Source of the DNA: Rheum nobile
Taxonomy: Eukaryota; Streptophyta; Magnoliopsida; Caryophyllales; Polygonaceae
Assembly: GCA_027886185.1 (NCBI GenBank)
Contig: WOAB01000619.1
Location: 682,001-746,000, forward strand
Length of the DNA stretch: 64,000 nt
Direction: 5' to 3'
Part shown: positions 21,001 to 30,984 of the stretch, one piece after another
Position numbering within the stretch: the stretch's first letter is position 1
Layout: every line of letters begins with the position of its first letter
Notes under the pieces: generated by a model
What the model was told of the DNA's origin: nothing
The model's input: only the letters and a program-made list of their open reading frames with translations
The model's database searches: none
Translations under genes and position numbers: made by a program

Positions 21001-23380
21001 TTTCTCGGATCATGTGGTATTTCTTGGATTTTTGGTATGTAAGGAGGGCTTGAGAGTTGACGAGGAGAAGGTGAAAGCTATTCATGAATGGCCAACACCT
21101 ACTACTATGACTCAAGTCCGAAGCTTCTTAGGCTTGGCTGGCTTTTACCGCCGCTTTGTGAGGGACTTTAGCACATTGGCTGCGCCCCTCACGGAGCTCA
21201 CCAAGAAAGGTGTGACGTTCTCATGGGGCGCCATACAAGAGGCGGCCTTTGCTAGCCTCAAAGCCAAGCTCACCCAAGCACCACTTCTATCATTGCCTAA
21301 CTTTGACAAAATCTTTGAGATAGAGTGTGATGCTTCGGGAATAGGCCTTGGAGGTGTCCTCATGCAAGAGGGCAAACCCATTGCCTATTTTAGTGAGAAA
21401 CTTGGGGGTGCCGAGCTCAAATACCCCACCTATGACAAAGAACTTCTCGCTTTACTACGTGTGCTAAGAGTTTGGCAACACTACTTATTGCCTAAAGAAT
21501 TTGTCATACACTCCGACCATGAGGCATTGAAATACTTAAAGGGCCAAAGCAAGCTCAACAAGAGGCATACCAAGTGGGTGGAGTTCATTGAGTCTTTCCC
21601 CTATGTGATAAAACACAAAAAGGGAAAGGACAATGTGGTGGCGGATGCCCTATCAAGGAGGTACACTCTATTGACCATATTGGATGCAAAGTTGCTTGGT
21701 TTCACTTTCATGAAAGACTTATATGCTCTTGATTCTGATTTTTGTGCTATAGTAGCCGCATGTAAGTCTAAGGGAAGTGAGGGGCAATTTTACTTGCATG
21801 ATGGATTTTTGTTCAAAGGTCATAGGTTGTGCATCCCTAAGGGCTCCATTCGAGCTATACTTGTGCAAGAAGCACATGGGGGTGGGTTGATGGGGCACTT
21901 TGGTGTCCTTAAGACCTTACATGTGCTTAGAGAACATTTCTTTTGGCCTAAGATGCTAAGAGTGGTTGAGAAGCTTTGCGCTTCTTGTACTACTTGTATG
22001 CGTGCTAAGGCCAAAATGCAACCCCATGGTCTCTACTCTCCATTACCAATCCCTAAACTACCTTGGGAAGACATTTCCATGGACTTTGTTTTGGGATTGC
22101 CACGGTCTAAGAGAGGGAGAGACTCCATCTTTGTAGTAGTAGATAGGTTCTCCAAAATGGCACATTTCATTGCATGCCATAAGACCGATGATGCATCTCA
22201 TGTTGCTAACCTTTTCTTTGATCATGTTGTGAGATTGCATGGAGTTCCTAGGTCCATTGTGTCGGACCGAGATGTTAAGTTCCTAGGCTACTTTTGGAAA
22301 ACTCTTTGGGCTAAGCTTGGAACTAAGCTTCTTTTCTCTACTACTTGCCACCCTCAAACGGATGGCCAAACCGAGGTGGTCAACCGTACTCTTGGTGTCT
22401 TGCTTAGAACTATCTTGAGGACTAACTTGCGCAGGTGGGAGGATAGCTTGTCCTTCATTGAGTTCACCTACAATAGGACGGTCCATTCGGCAACAAGGAA
22501 GACACCCTTTGAAGTGGTCTATGGCCGCAATCCCACCACACCACTAGAGCTCCTACCCTATGCTATCAAGGAGCGAGAAAGCCAAGAAGGTGCGGATACA
22601 GCTGCAAGGATCAAGAAGTTGCATGAAGACACAAGGTTGCAACTTGAGAGGAGGACCGGCCAATACAAGAAGCATGTGGACAAGGGGCGAAAGGAAGTGA
22701 TTTTTGAACCGGGTGACCTAGTATGGTTGCACCTAAGGAAGGAGCGCTTCCCATTGCTCCGCAACTCCAAACTCAAGCCAAGAGGCGATGGACCCTTTCA
22801 AGTGCTTGAGAGGATCAATGACAACGCCTACAAGCTTGACCTCCCTCCTAACTTTGGTGTACATGATGTTTTCAATGTCTCTGATTTGATGCCTTATTGT
22901 GTGCAGGAGGAAGACGACCAAGAAGAGCTGGATTCGGGGTCGAATCCCTTTCAAGAGAGGGAGGATGATGTGACCATGCCACATCAAGGTCAAGACACCG
23001 AAGACAACCTAGGCGCCGCCGAGGAGCTCTCCGTGGGCACTATTGAGGACCAAGAGCTGGATCAAGGCACGGAGCATATGGATGACACACTTAGAGCTGG
23101 AGATGACCAAGACATGAATAGGAGAGCCAAAGCCAAGCCAAAGGGAGACATTGGCCAAGTCAAGGCCAAGGCGCCGGCCGCGCCGGGCACAAGAGCCTCC
23201 AAGGCCAACACTCAAGATGACGAGGCAATTCTTGGCGCCATCACGAGGTCTAGGGCTAGGAAGCTTCTCCAAGACCTCCACAAGGGCTTGACCTGCCAAG
23301 CTACCCTAAGCCATGCCGAGCCAGGCTTGGTTCTTTGCCTTCATCAAGGCGTCGGCGAGCCCGGCGCTAGTGGCAAGTGA
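18095..23380 (+). CDS. Intact CRM gag-pol polyprotein (1,761 aa)
   Basis: One uninterrupted frame from the ATG at 18095; an in-frame TTG six bases earlier is not a likely start. Gag fills about residues 1-480, with a CCHC knuckle (CYKCLGRGHYSRDC) near 457. A linker follows that is rich in acidic residues (near 490-510). Protease DGGS lies near 554. RT spans about 790-1010, with YFDD near 928. RNase H starts near 1075 (ECDASG). Integrase has HHCC near 1258-1310 and catalytic D, D and E near 1329, 1389 and 1425. The C-terminal part ends in a CR-type motif (AITRSRARK) near 1715. The last 137 codons lie inside LTR B. In plant CRM elements this tail is linked to centromere targeting. All catalytic motifs look intact, so it may be autonomous if transcribed. 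Confidence 0.95.
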   Translation: MVNPKDKQAVNEDPTEVSALTMETLLKALQDSTEESDERARQQWSAIREEQAAFMRTMEEKWRAIQGASSVQGQGGSLPQASVGTSSLLGLAPSGDQLSVPLTTWPLPPPGVPTQAMTEGFQGHAHHMSTTRVEYDSSNFSLPFASSTMPFRTNHVDPGLRLGEQSRMQPHEVHRSQRPLLHPLRNAPNRGGASQGQGQGGYAIYEPRGTGGYGNQYPANLEQPRPHGIKLEVQCFGLNYEPEVYLDWEQKTDQIFQYYDYSEAQRVAIATIKFEGFAYQWWLGDKEEREFHGHPQVTTWQELKRALRDRFVPDDYAERVHERLEQLEQGNKTPDEFYTELRTLVFRSGLRVPEGYLISKFINHLNNELKAVVSKQHFPRGTPMEEVFHYTNRMYKALSSRRPQGNSSRPWQSPKGAPPPPRRLEPTRGDNPSHPRREFPSRVQPQRKEGEDRTRDIKCYKCLGRGHYSRDCPSKRQVLLNTQGEYESEDEYEYEVEVVEDEEAEEEEMHVVAAHGDCFVAKKVLIASEGSSVPSQRETIFHTRCTINGKVCSMIIDGGSCCNIIDQEVVSRFNLSTTPHPQPYTLCWLNSDTPLKVKEQATIKFSIGGYEDEVLCDVLPMTACHLLLGRPWQFDRGVIHQGVSNEYSFHLRGKRITLHPLAPHEIMADHVAREQRKTQAKEHAKGKKMAIGGKGSASSHMLLAKSKEVVQAFKSGESCLLFICKDILLNVNDLEGLPRPITRLLLEFDDLFQEEVPKGLPPIRGIEHQIDFIPGATLPNRAAYRANPAETKELQRQVQELLDKGYVKESLSPCAVPVILVPKKDGTWRMCVDCRAINNITIKYRHPIPRLDDMLDELHGAIVFSKVDLKSDYHQIRMKEGNEWKTTFKTKQGLYEWLVMPFGLTNAPSTFMRLMNHVLRRFIGKFVVVYFDDILVYSHNLDENVDHLRQVLEVLRKEKLYANFKKCHFFSDHVVFLGFLVCKEGLRVDEEKVKAIHEWPTPTTMTQVRSFLGLAGFYRRFVRDFSTLAAPLTELTKKGVTFSWGAIQEAAFASLKAKLTQAPLLSLPNFDKIFEIECDASGIGLGGVLMQEGKPIAYFSEKLGGAELKYPTYDKELLALLRVLRVWQHYLLPKEFVIHSDHEALKYLKGQSKLNKRHTKWVEFIESFPYVIKHKKGKDNVVADALSRRYTLLTILDAKLLGFTFMKDLYALDSDFCAIVAACKSKGSEGQFYLHDGFLFKGHRLCIPKGSIRAILVQEAHGGGLMGHFGVLKTLHVLREHFFWPKMLRVVEKLCASCTTCMRAKAKMQPHGLYSPLPIPKLPWEDISMDFVLGLPRSKRGRDSIFVVVDRFSKMAHFIACHKTDDASHVANLFFDHVVRLHGVPRSIVSDRDVKFLGYFWKTLWAKLGTKLLFSTTCHPQTDGQTEVVNRTLGVLLRTILRTNLRRWEDSLSFIEFTYNRTVHSATRKTPFEVVYGRNPTTPLELLPYAIKERESQEGADTAARIKKLHEDTRLQLERRTGQYKKHVDKGRKEVIFEPGDLVWLHLRKERFPLLRNSKLKPRGDGPFQVLERINDNAYKLDLPPNFGVHDVFNVSDLMPYCVQEEDDQEELDSGSNPFQEREDDVTMPHQGQDTEDNLGAAEELSVGTIEDQELDQGTEHMDDTLRAGDDQDMNRRAKAKPKGDIGQVKAKAPAAPGTRASKANTQDDEAILGAITRSRARKLLQDLHKGLTCQATLSHAEPGLVLCLHQGVGEPGASGK
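22953..22965 (+). other. CRM polypurine tract
   Basis: AAGAGAGGGAGGA directly before LTR B. It lies within the open polyprotein frame. Confidence 0.9.
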
Positions 23381-23454
23381 ACATTCAAGGGGGGGCGCCG
23401 AGCCACTTGGACCACTTTGCTCGGCACTCCCACCATCATGGGCTGGCCCAAGTA
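22966..23454 (+). repeat. Truncated CRM LTR (copy B), 489 bp
   Basis: Matches the first 489 bp of LTR A and C, then switches into Athila LTR sequence. The break is at a TA shared by LTR (CCAAGTACC) and Athila sequence (AAGATATCC). U3 end, TATA, R and U5 are missing. The polyprotein stop at 23378-23380 is kept. Confidence 0.93.
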
Positions 23455-24239
23455 TCCCAGGATTTACAGCTTAGATGGAGATGGAGCTGTTGGAGCATAC
23501 ATGGATAAGACTACCAAACACTTGGTAGGATTGAAGAGCAGCAGAAGAGAAGAAGAGGAGCTGAAGAAGCTGAAGAAGCTGAAGAAGTGAGCTCACCGCC
23601 CCGCGCCAGATTCACCGTGGCCCGGCGGTGACTCCCCAAGAAGGTTGAAGCCCCGCGACAGAGGAAGCCACCGCCCAGCGGTGGAGAGCCTGAAGCCCCG
23701 CGGTGGATCTCACCGCCCCCCGGTGGATCTCACCGCCCCGCGGTGGATCTCACCACCCCGCGGTGGATCTCACCGCCCCGCGGTGGATCTCACCGCCCCG
23801 CGGTGGCCGTGTTTGATGCCTCGCGCCAGAAGACTGTTACTTTCCTTTTATTTTGTTTAGATTTTATTTTATTATTATTATATTTCCTTTATTGTTTGCA
23901 TTAGTTTAACCTAGTTTCCTAAGACTATTTAAGTCCTCTTTCTAGGTTAAGAGATATAGACACTTAGAGACTTTTTACCTACACACGATTTTTCAGACGT
24001 TATTTCACATTAGAGTTTTTCATCCCCTTTGATGGAGAACTAACTTTCCCTTGTTCTACTAGACGTGTGAAGCAGTACAGTTGATGTGTTTGTGAGATTT
24101 CTATTCCTTGTTCTTATCCTTATAAGTGTTGGTTTGATTCTCTTGGTTATATTGATTATTGATTTCTTGTTGTTCTTCTTAGCCTGATCAACTATGTTGA
24201 ATGCTTTTTATCAATTGCTAGGATTGCATATAGGGGTTC
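23455..24239 (+). repeat. Second copy of the flanking Athila LTR segment
   Basis: Near-identical to 15373-16147, including the GC minisatellite (here 23696-23807) and the terminal GGTTC. Small length changes occur, such as an extra GAAGCTGAA unit. It is the mark of a tandem duplication, since a new insertion would not bring host flank inside the element. Confidence 0.93.
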
Positions 24240-25241
24240 TGATGTGACCATGCCACATCAAGGTCAAGACACCGAAGACAACCTAGGCGCCGCCGATGAG
24301 CTCTCCGTGGGCACTATTGAGGACCAAGAGCTGGATCAAGGCACGGAGCATATGGATGACACACTTAGAGCTGGAGATGACCAAGACATGCATGGGAGAG
24401 CCAAAGCCAAGCCAAAGGGAGACATTGGCCAAGTCAAGGCCAAGGCGCCGGCCGCGCCGGGCACAAGAGCCCCCAAGGCCAACACTCAAGATGACGAGGC
24501 AATTCTTGGCGCCATCACGAGGTCTAGGGTTAGGAAGCTTCTACAAGACCTCCACAAGGGCTTGACCTGCCAAGCTATCCTAAGCCATGCCAAGCCAGGC
24601 TTGGTTCTTTGCCTTCATCAAGGCGTCGGCGAGCCCGGCGCTAGCGGCAAGTGAACATTCAAGGGGGGGCGCCGAGCCACTTGGACCACTTTGCTCGGCA
24701 CTCCCACCATCATGGGCTGGCCCAAGTACCCCACTATCATGGGCCCAAGCCTTGGCCGAGATAATATTTGAAGTGCTTGAAGACATTTACCTTTGAAGTT
24801 AATGACTTACCTTTTTTGGACATTTTCGGTATTAAGACTAGGGTTTAATTTTGTGCTGGACATTTTGACGTTTCCTTAGGCATTCTTGCCATATTTGTAA
24901 GCCTATATAAGGTCTCTTTGAGATCTGAAAAGGGCACGTCAGAATCATAAAAATTGCTTGAGCAAATCTCTCTCTCTCTCACCTATCTCTTTCTTGCGTC
25001 AAATTCCAAGTGTGCCGAGTGAGTTCATCTCTCACACTTCCTCTTCCCTTTCACTTCTGCAACCAATTCTTCTTCCCTCTATAAGAATACATTGAGTGCC
25101 AACTATCCACCACAACTCCGCCTACAAACCACCTTCGAGCCTCCGTCCCGCCGCCGTCCACCGAGAAACCCTAATTGGTGATTCCAACTCCGACGACGAG
25201 CAAAACTTGCACCGTGGCTGCACGATCCTTTGAATCTAACA
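24240..25241 (+). repeat. CRM LTR (copy C), 1,002 bp
   Basis: Complete LTR with TATA at 24904-24910, followed by the target duplication GGTTC and the rest of the Athila LTR. Its tail frame (24244-24654) reads ITRSRVRK, one residue off the other copies. Confidence 0.93.
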
Positions 25242-25836
25242 GGTTCTGAGTGCATGTCTAGTGGCAAACATGATTGTGCGTATAGGGGTTCCGAACGTAC
25301 AATCGTGAGTGAGAATCAGTTGCATGCGAGTATTAGTACGTCCTTCTATTTGCATGTATCATATATCCTTATGTGCATTGCTATTGTTGTGTTGGTGGTA
25401 AAGTATACTGACAACTGTGAGAATCAGTGGTATTTTATCATTGGCATAGTAATAAGTCTATTGACAACTGTGATAATCAATAGTACTTAAGATCAGGGTG
25501 GGAACAACTATAAGGATAGTAAAAGAACTTGGGTTAAATAGATTTCTGTGATCAAATTATATCTCTGTACTGTGGATCTCGCTCTAGTAGGACTACTTTC
25601 CCTCATTATATTTCCTCAACTAAACCAAACTTGTTTGCTTTGCTTGCTTTGTGTTCTCTTGGTAACTAAACCCCCGTTCGTGTTACTTGTCATTCACACT
25701 TGCATACTGCATCAGATCTTCCCTGTGGGTTCGACCCTTACTTGTACTTCTGTTTAGTGGGTCTATTAGGATATTTTACTTTGACCTAGCTAAGCAACGA
25801 TACTTGCACTGCACACTTTTAGCCACCGTCAGTGGG

Positions 25837-27717
25837 GAATAGGGTGCCTATACTTGACTGTGATCTGGTTTATGGCACGGCAATCAACACACATTCTCCA
25901 GGTGCCATCTTTCTTGGGCACAAGGATCACAGGCCCAGCACAAGGGGAAATAGATTCTCGTACGTACCCGCGATCTAACAATTCTTGGACTTGTAGTTCT
26001 TTGGTCTCTTCTGGACCAGCTCTATAAGCAGCGCGGTTGGGCAAAGAAGCACCTAGAACCAGATCAATCTGGTGCTCAATGCCTCTCAGGGGAGGTAAAC
26101 CTTGTGGCAATTCATCTGGGAATACGTCACGGAACGCGTCAAGAACTTCGCGATCGATGATGGTAAGACCGCGTTCTTCGATGATTCTGGTATGCACGGG
26201 GTTGGCACAAGTAGAAAACATGGCGCTTTGCCAGTGACACATGCAGTGAGGTCACTAGGCCTGGCCAAAAGAACGCGTTGCTCACAGGTTCCTTGCAAAG
26301 GACGCGCTGGGGGCAACGAATGAGGCGGGGCACTTGGTGTCCCAGCTTGGGTGTTTGGCTTCTTCTTGCTAGTGCGTGGAGAAGGCGAAGTGTGACCAGA
26401 TTTGGACGTAGTGGACGCGGTCTCTATGGCCTTCTGGCGATCGCGTTCTACCTGGTCCTGCAAGATCTCATGAGGAGACATTGGATGCAAAGTGATGCGC
26501 TTCCCGTGGAAATTGAACACATAAGTGTTCAAATACCCGTCATGGAGCACGCGTCTGTCAAATTGCCATGGGCGCCCAAGCAAAATATGGGTGGCGTCCA
26601 TTGCAATGACATCACAAAGAATAGAATCACAGTTTTGGCTTATAGAAAAAAAATTAAACATTGGCGAGATACTGTGTTACCTAGACTTGAAGAAATCCAT
26701 TGGAGGGCATAAGGTTGTGCATGAGGAGTTGTAGGCAATTCGAAGTGGTTGACAACCTTCTCATTCACAATATTGGCACAAGAGCCTCCATCAATAATGA
26801 CACTCAAGGAAGTTGTTTGCACTAGAGCCCTTGTATGGAACAAGTTCTCGCGTTGATCGCTTAAGTTGGCTTCCTTGACGGTGAGGAGACGACGCATCAC
26901 CAAGCTCAATGGTGTGCCCGCGTGCAGAGACGTTGGTTCGCAATCATTCGCGTCTTCATCCTCGTCCTCGTTGCCTTCAGTGATCGCGTCAAGTGTGGCC
27001 TCCTCGTCTTCACAAGATTCATAGCCAGCGGCGGCTGTGGAGAACAACACCTTGCGAGATTGGGACAATCCTTCTTGTAGTGGCCTCGTCCACCACATTT
27101 GTAACACTCAATATCACACGCGCGATCGTTGGGAACTGGGGCCTGTCTTGGCGCGGTCGGACGCGGCGCGGTGTTTGGTGTCGTGGGCTTTGCCTTGGGG
27201 GCTTGGCTAGACGCTGTTGTGGTAGATGCACCAGGGCGAACATTAGTATAAGGGAAGCCACTAGTGTTAGAAGAATACCGTTGTTGGCCAGTGGAATAGA
27301 TGTAAGACTTTCGGCGAGATAGTTGTGCATGGATTTGCATCGCCGTGTGGGTGAGTGTGTTCATGTCTTTGATGGGCAAAATCTCGAGTTGATCACGGAT
27401 GTTGGTGTTCAAACCACTCAAGAATTTCGTCCTCAAGGTAGATGGTGCAACAGAGATGTTGGCCTTGTAATACATGTCTTCAAGCTTGGTAAAGAATTCG
27501 AGTGGAGTCATCGATCCTTGGCGAGCCATGGCAATGTCCAATCGCATTTGATTCCTATAGTATGGAGGCATGTATTTCATGGTCAATACGTAGACTAATT
27601 GATGCCATTCTGTGACTCATGCTCTGTGGCGTCGAACGTAATCATCTTCAAACCTATGCCACCACACGTGGGCGGCTCCTCGGAAGTTAAGCGTCGCGGC
27701 GTCCACATGGTCCTCAG
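25837..27717 (-). pseudogene. Minus-strand CRM-like gag, protease and RT start
   Basis: Read from 27717 downward: gag core (FRGAAHVWWHRF, then a TGA in the region 27620-27630), gag C-terminus with CCHC knuckle CYKCGGRGHYKKDC, a frameshift after the knuckle, and an acidic linker. Protease IIDGGSC follows (catalytic Asp kept, frame 26640-27107). After another frameshift comes a connector rich in Ser/Pro (26086-26661), then the RT start to HPIPH at 25837 (frame 25829-26242). RT continues at 15262 beyond the Athila insertion. The gag N-terminus, leader and 5' LTR are missing; the copy ends abruptly at 27717. Confidence 0.85.
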
Positions 27718-28016
27718 GTGGTACACGAGTACAAGGCCTACAAGGGCCGACGCCGTGTCACTTTTGCACCTGGCGACCTTGTGTGGGTGCATATATGGAA
27801 AGAGCACTTCCTTGCCAAGCACCACAGCAAACTCGACCCCCGTGGAGATGGTCCTTTCCGGGTGCTCAAATCTTTCGGTCCTAATGACTATCAGCTAGAG
27901 TTGCCCGATGACTATGGTGTTGACGCCACCTTTAATGTGGCCGACTTATCCCCATATGTGCCCCCGAACGTTGACATTGATGAATCGGGGACGATTCGAG
28001 GCCAATAATGAGAGAG
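27718..28016 (+). pseudogene. CRM-like integrase C-terminus, inverted relative to its neighbour
   Basis: Plus-strand frame from HEYKAYKGRRRVTFAPGDLVWV through RGDGPFRVL to VADLSPYVPP, ending in two stops near 28008. It is the integrase C-terminal domain of a CRM-like copy. Past the stops, inside the LTR, the tail GPITRACARAIAQ is recognisable near 28080-28125 as a CR-type motif. The integrase core and everything upstream are absent. Confidence 0.8.
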
Positions 28017-28567
28017 TGATACACTCCCAACCTTGACATTGACGGGGGCCCAAGAAGAGGACATGATGAGTGTCCGGTCCGAAGGCCCCATCACTAGAGC
28101 GTGCGCCAGAGCTATCGCCCAAGCCACTTAAAGCATCGCGGCCAAAGGCTTCGCGCGCAACAGCTCTTAAGGCCATGTCATGTCCTTCACCGCCATCAAA
28201 GGCCCTTCGGTTCCCGCTGCGGCGCCATGACTTCGGCAGTGGCGGCACGCTTTCGGCTCCCTTGACGTCGTGCTTATCTCTTACCTATTTTGCTATTTTG
28301 AGGCTATTTCATGCGACATTTGTGTTTTTGGGAAACTTTCCAGTTTTAGCATGTAAGTATTTTTAGCACCTTCTATTTATAGCAAGTTTCTATTTATGGC
28401 GTGTGCGTCTCCTATGCTTAGGAGCGTGCCCATTAGGTTAGTCTCGGCCCATGGCCAAAATAGCTTGGCTTTATAAGCCTTGCCTTGTGTAACTCTTTGT
28501 TTACGTTGAATATAATTTTGCTTAAGCTTCCGTTGAGTTTAACTCCGCCCTTAAGCCTTTGACATCA
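28017..28567 (+). repeat. Probable CRM-like 3' LTR
   Basis: Starts TGATACACTCC after a purine-rich AATGAGAGAG. A TATA-like TTATAAG is at 28471-28477. The right end (GACATCACA near 28567) is a guess. 28568-28689 has no feature I can support. Confidence 0.5.
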
Positions 28568-28689
28568 CATTTCCGATTGATCCCCGTCACAGATCAAACC
28601 AACCTCCGATTGCTTCTAGCCATCGAATCCACTCGCCCCTCCTCGATCTCCATTGAGCGCAAGAGTGCCAGCAGCCTTCGCATATGTGA

Positions 28690-29951
28690 AGTTTGTCACT
28701 TATCCCGATTACGCATCAAAGAGAAGGAATCCAAGGATTCGCTTTCTACCACGATCCGACAACAACTCGCTTTCCTCCGTAGCATCCTTCCTCTCATCCT
28801 TAAGCCATAATGTTTCCTCCTCAAGTTGTCGAATCTTGCCATGTTGAGCCTTGACGCTCTAAGACAACTCAAAGTTCTTGGAGGTGAAGGTGCCAATCAA
28901 GTTTCAATCAATCACGGCCTACTTCACTAAAACGCCCGTCTTGGATAAAAGCTCCTTGATTGGCACATAATGTGGCTTGAAGACCCTGCCAAAATTGACA
29001 GTCAAAGATATACTATAACAAGGAAAACAAAATACATGGCTCAGACAGATAAGTCTTAACTGTCATTGTATAGCAAGGATGTCTCCAAACACGTCATCTT
29101 TGTTGACTCCCGCATAGTGCTCTTTGACTAACTGCGACCAGACAGTCTGCATGACTTGCAAAGCCTGTCTTATAGGAATCGTCGTTGATGCAAGCAACCC
29201 CGGCAGCTCAGACACGCTTGATGGGGATGACACCTTCTCCTTGACTTTCATCTCTTTCTCTACAGCAGGGGTGACCTTGGGTACCTTTGGAACGTCCTTG
29301 GGAATCATGACCGGCTCAGAAGCAGAAGAACCCTCTCTAAGCAGTTTCCTCTTCTATGCTGCAAACTTGGTGGTAGCCGACTCAGTCCGTCTAGCCCTGG
29401 AAGCTGTGTACAAGATTAAGACGGCCATACATCAGTTGTAGTACAAACGTGTCACCTGAAAGAAAGATAGGAGAAAAAAAACTTACACATCTTAGGAGAT
29501 GACATCGCTTCGAATTCCTCAATGACAGGATCAAGAAATGGAACTTCCACAAACGTCCTCTCTGATGCTGATAGTGCAATGATCTTCTTGTAATCTCTTC
29601 AAATTCCGCCCCTAGCTGGATATCTTCTCAATTCAAGGAGTGAGAAGCAAGGTTAATCAATATCTAAGAAATGAAGCAAAATAGACATGAAATTACCCTC
29701 TTTGCACCATGAGTGGCGCAGGAACTCATACTCTCCTCCCAAAGATTCTTTCTTGAAGAAGAAGAAACGATCAGACTAGTCGCGATTGTACTTTTCGTGT
29801 CAATCACCGAATCTGGTTTCCCAAATCTGGATTCAAAGTGACGTGACCCTGTCCGCACAAAGCAAGGGAGCAGGAGTGGAGAAGGTCTTGGATCGTAAAA
29901 GAAATGTTGTGGGTAGCGATTATTCGGTCTAGGGTAATCAGAATCCTCCAA
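28690..29951 (-). pseudogene. Remnant of a Tat-type antisense ORF, with splice sites still visible
   Basis: Read on the minus strand, pieces parallel the antisense gene at 61641-63475. A first-exon end around 29770-29695 (RFFFFKKESLGGEYEFL) is followed by a GTAATT donor. The next exon (VEVPFLDPVIEEFEAMSSPKM) ends near 29490 in a GTAAGT donor. A third (29405-29063), after a CACAG acceptor, has an in-frame TAG early, a lysine-rich stretch and the end VFGDILAIQ. A charged coiled-coil-like part (QLEEETLWLKDE) lies at 28850-28740. Stops and shifts make it inactive. No sense-strand gene explains this pattern. Confidence 0.6.
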
Positions 29952-30407
29952 GTTTGAGGAAGGATTTGACTAATTCCTCTAGAAAGCCTATGACTGTGAC
30001 AAAAGGTTTAGGGTTTGCGACAGAAGAGGCCCTTTGATAAGGTTTGGCAAAAATGTGTTTGGGGAAGAAAAGAAGACCCTCGCCTTCAGGGTTTTTATAG
30101 GGTCGATTAGAGCAAAAATAGCTTTTTCCGCCATTGGAGAAAAGTTTCAAAGCAAGTAATAAGAGAAATGGTGGAGAAGAAGAAGAAGAAAAGAGAGAGT
30201 CTATACATGTGGGGATTGCAGAGGCGCAGAGATGTGAAGAAAAAAGTTGAGCATGCGTTGCATTAAATGGGTGAAAGGCTGCATTTGAATTTTGAAAAGA
30301 TTTGATGTGATCATTGATGTGATTGGTGGACTTCGATTTTTGAGGCGGTGTAATGAAGATGTTTCCCACGCTCAAGACGATTCGCTTACGAAATGTCTTA
30401 GGGGTAA
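29952..30407. other. Unassigned stretch upstream of the antisense remnant
   Basis: An open minus-strand frame exists (29938-30444), but its composition (Ser and Phe runs, no motif) looks like non-coding DNA. It may be the 5' region of the antisense ORF. Confidence 0.3.
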
Positions 30408-30984
30408 TGTTAGGGCGCCTAGATCGTGTCCACATGTAAAGCACTGGGGCGTCAAGACATAAAGATACGGATCATGTCCAGCGTTGTTAAAGAAGGACGA
30501 TATGGATATGACCGTCATGGGAGCCACGCAGATTAACCGTCATGATTACGACGTCCTTATCTCTGAAGAAATAACCCCATCAAGGCCCACCCACTAGAAG
30601 ATATATCGCTTTATGGGTTATGATATTCCCTTTCCTATATAAGGAAATATCTTTTGCCTTGTTTATTTGTCTTATCTTAGGCCCCAAGCCATGATATTAT
30701 CTTATTCTTATGGTAAGTCCTATCTCTTCTAGGATTATCATTGGACCCTTATATAAAGAAGGTACCAACCTCTTATAAATAAGACAAGCTTACGCTTACA
30801 ACCATATTCTCATACATCAACACAATCCCGGTTTATTCTCTCGAAAGCTTGTTCTATTTTCACAACGTGTGATCCTTGAGCACATACTCCACAATCAAAG
30901 TGGACTGCGTCACGGTACGAAATTTTCCCAAAACACTCAACACCTGAAAAACGGGTATTAGCATTAGTCATGACATCAAATAAG
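30408..30984 (+). repeat. LTR-like segment, probably Tat lineage
   Basis: Starts TGTTAGGG after a short purine run, and has TATA-like CTATATAAGG near 30636 and further AT-rich motifs. Position next to the antisense-ORF remnant matches the 3' LTR of a Tat element. It is not similar to the array LTR, and its right end is not defined. Confidence 0.4.

Larger units (their letters stand above)
16148..25241 (+). mobile_element. CRM-type (centromeric) retrotransposon with a rearranged 3' end
   Basis: Order: complete LTR A (16148-17149), primer site, leader, intact polyprotein, polypurine tract, truncated LTR B (22966-23454), second copy of the flanking Athila LTR (23455-24239), complete LTR C (24240-25241). 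The CRM call rests on the RT sequence, the LTR start TGATGTG, and a C-terminal CR-type motif (ITRSRARK) encoded in the LTR. LTR A and C, both 1,002 bp, differ at about nine sites by eye (below 1%), so insertion was recent. The odd 3' end fits unequal recombination with a solo-LTR allele. Confidence 0.9.
15268..25831 (+). mobile_element. Solo Athila-like LTR, split by a CRM insertion
   Basis: The LTR consists of 15268-16147 plus 25247-25831, about 1,465 bp without the insertion. The start TGATAGGTGTTATTTC matches TGATGAGTGCTATTTT of the Athila-like LTRs on the minus strand at 49671-51224 and 54279-55718. The second part is recognisable as the reverse complement of their primer-site half. No internal Athila sequence is present and 5-bp duplications flank it, so it is a solo LTR left by LTR-LTR recombination. 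Sequence identity to the 50-kb copies is moderate, so this is an older or different subfamily. Confidence 0.85.
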
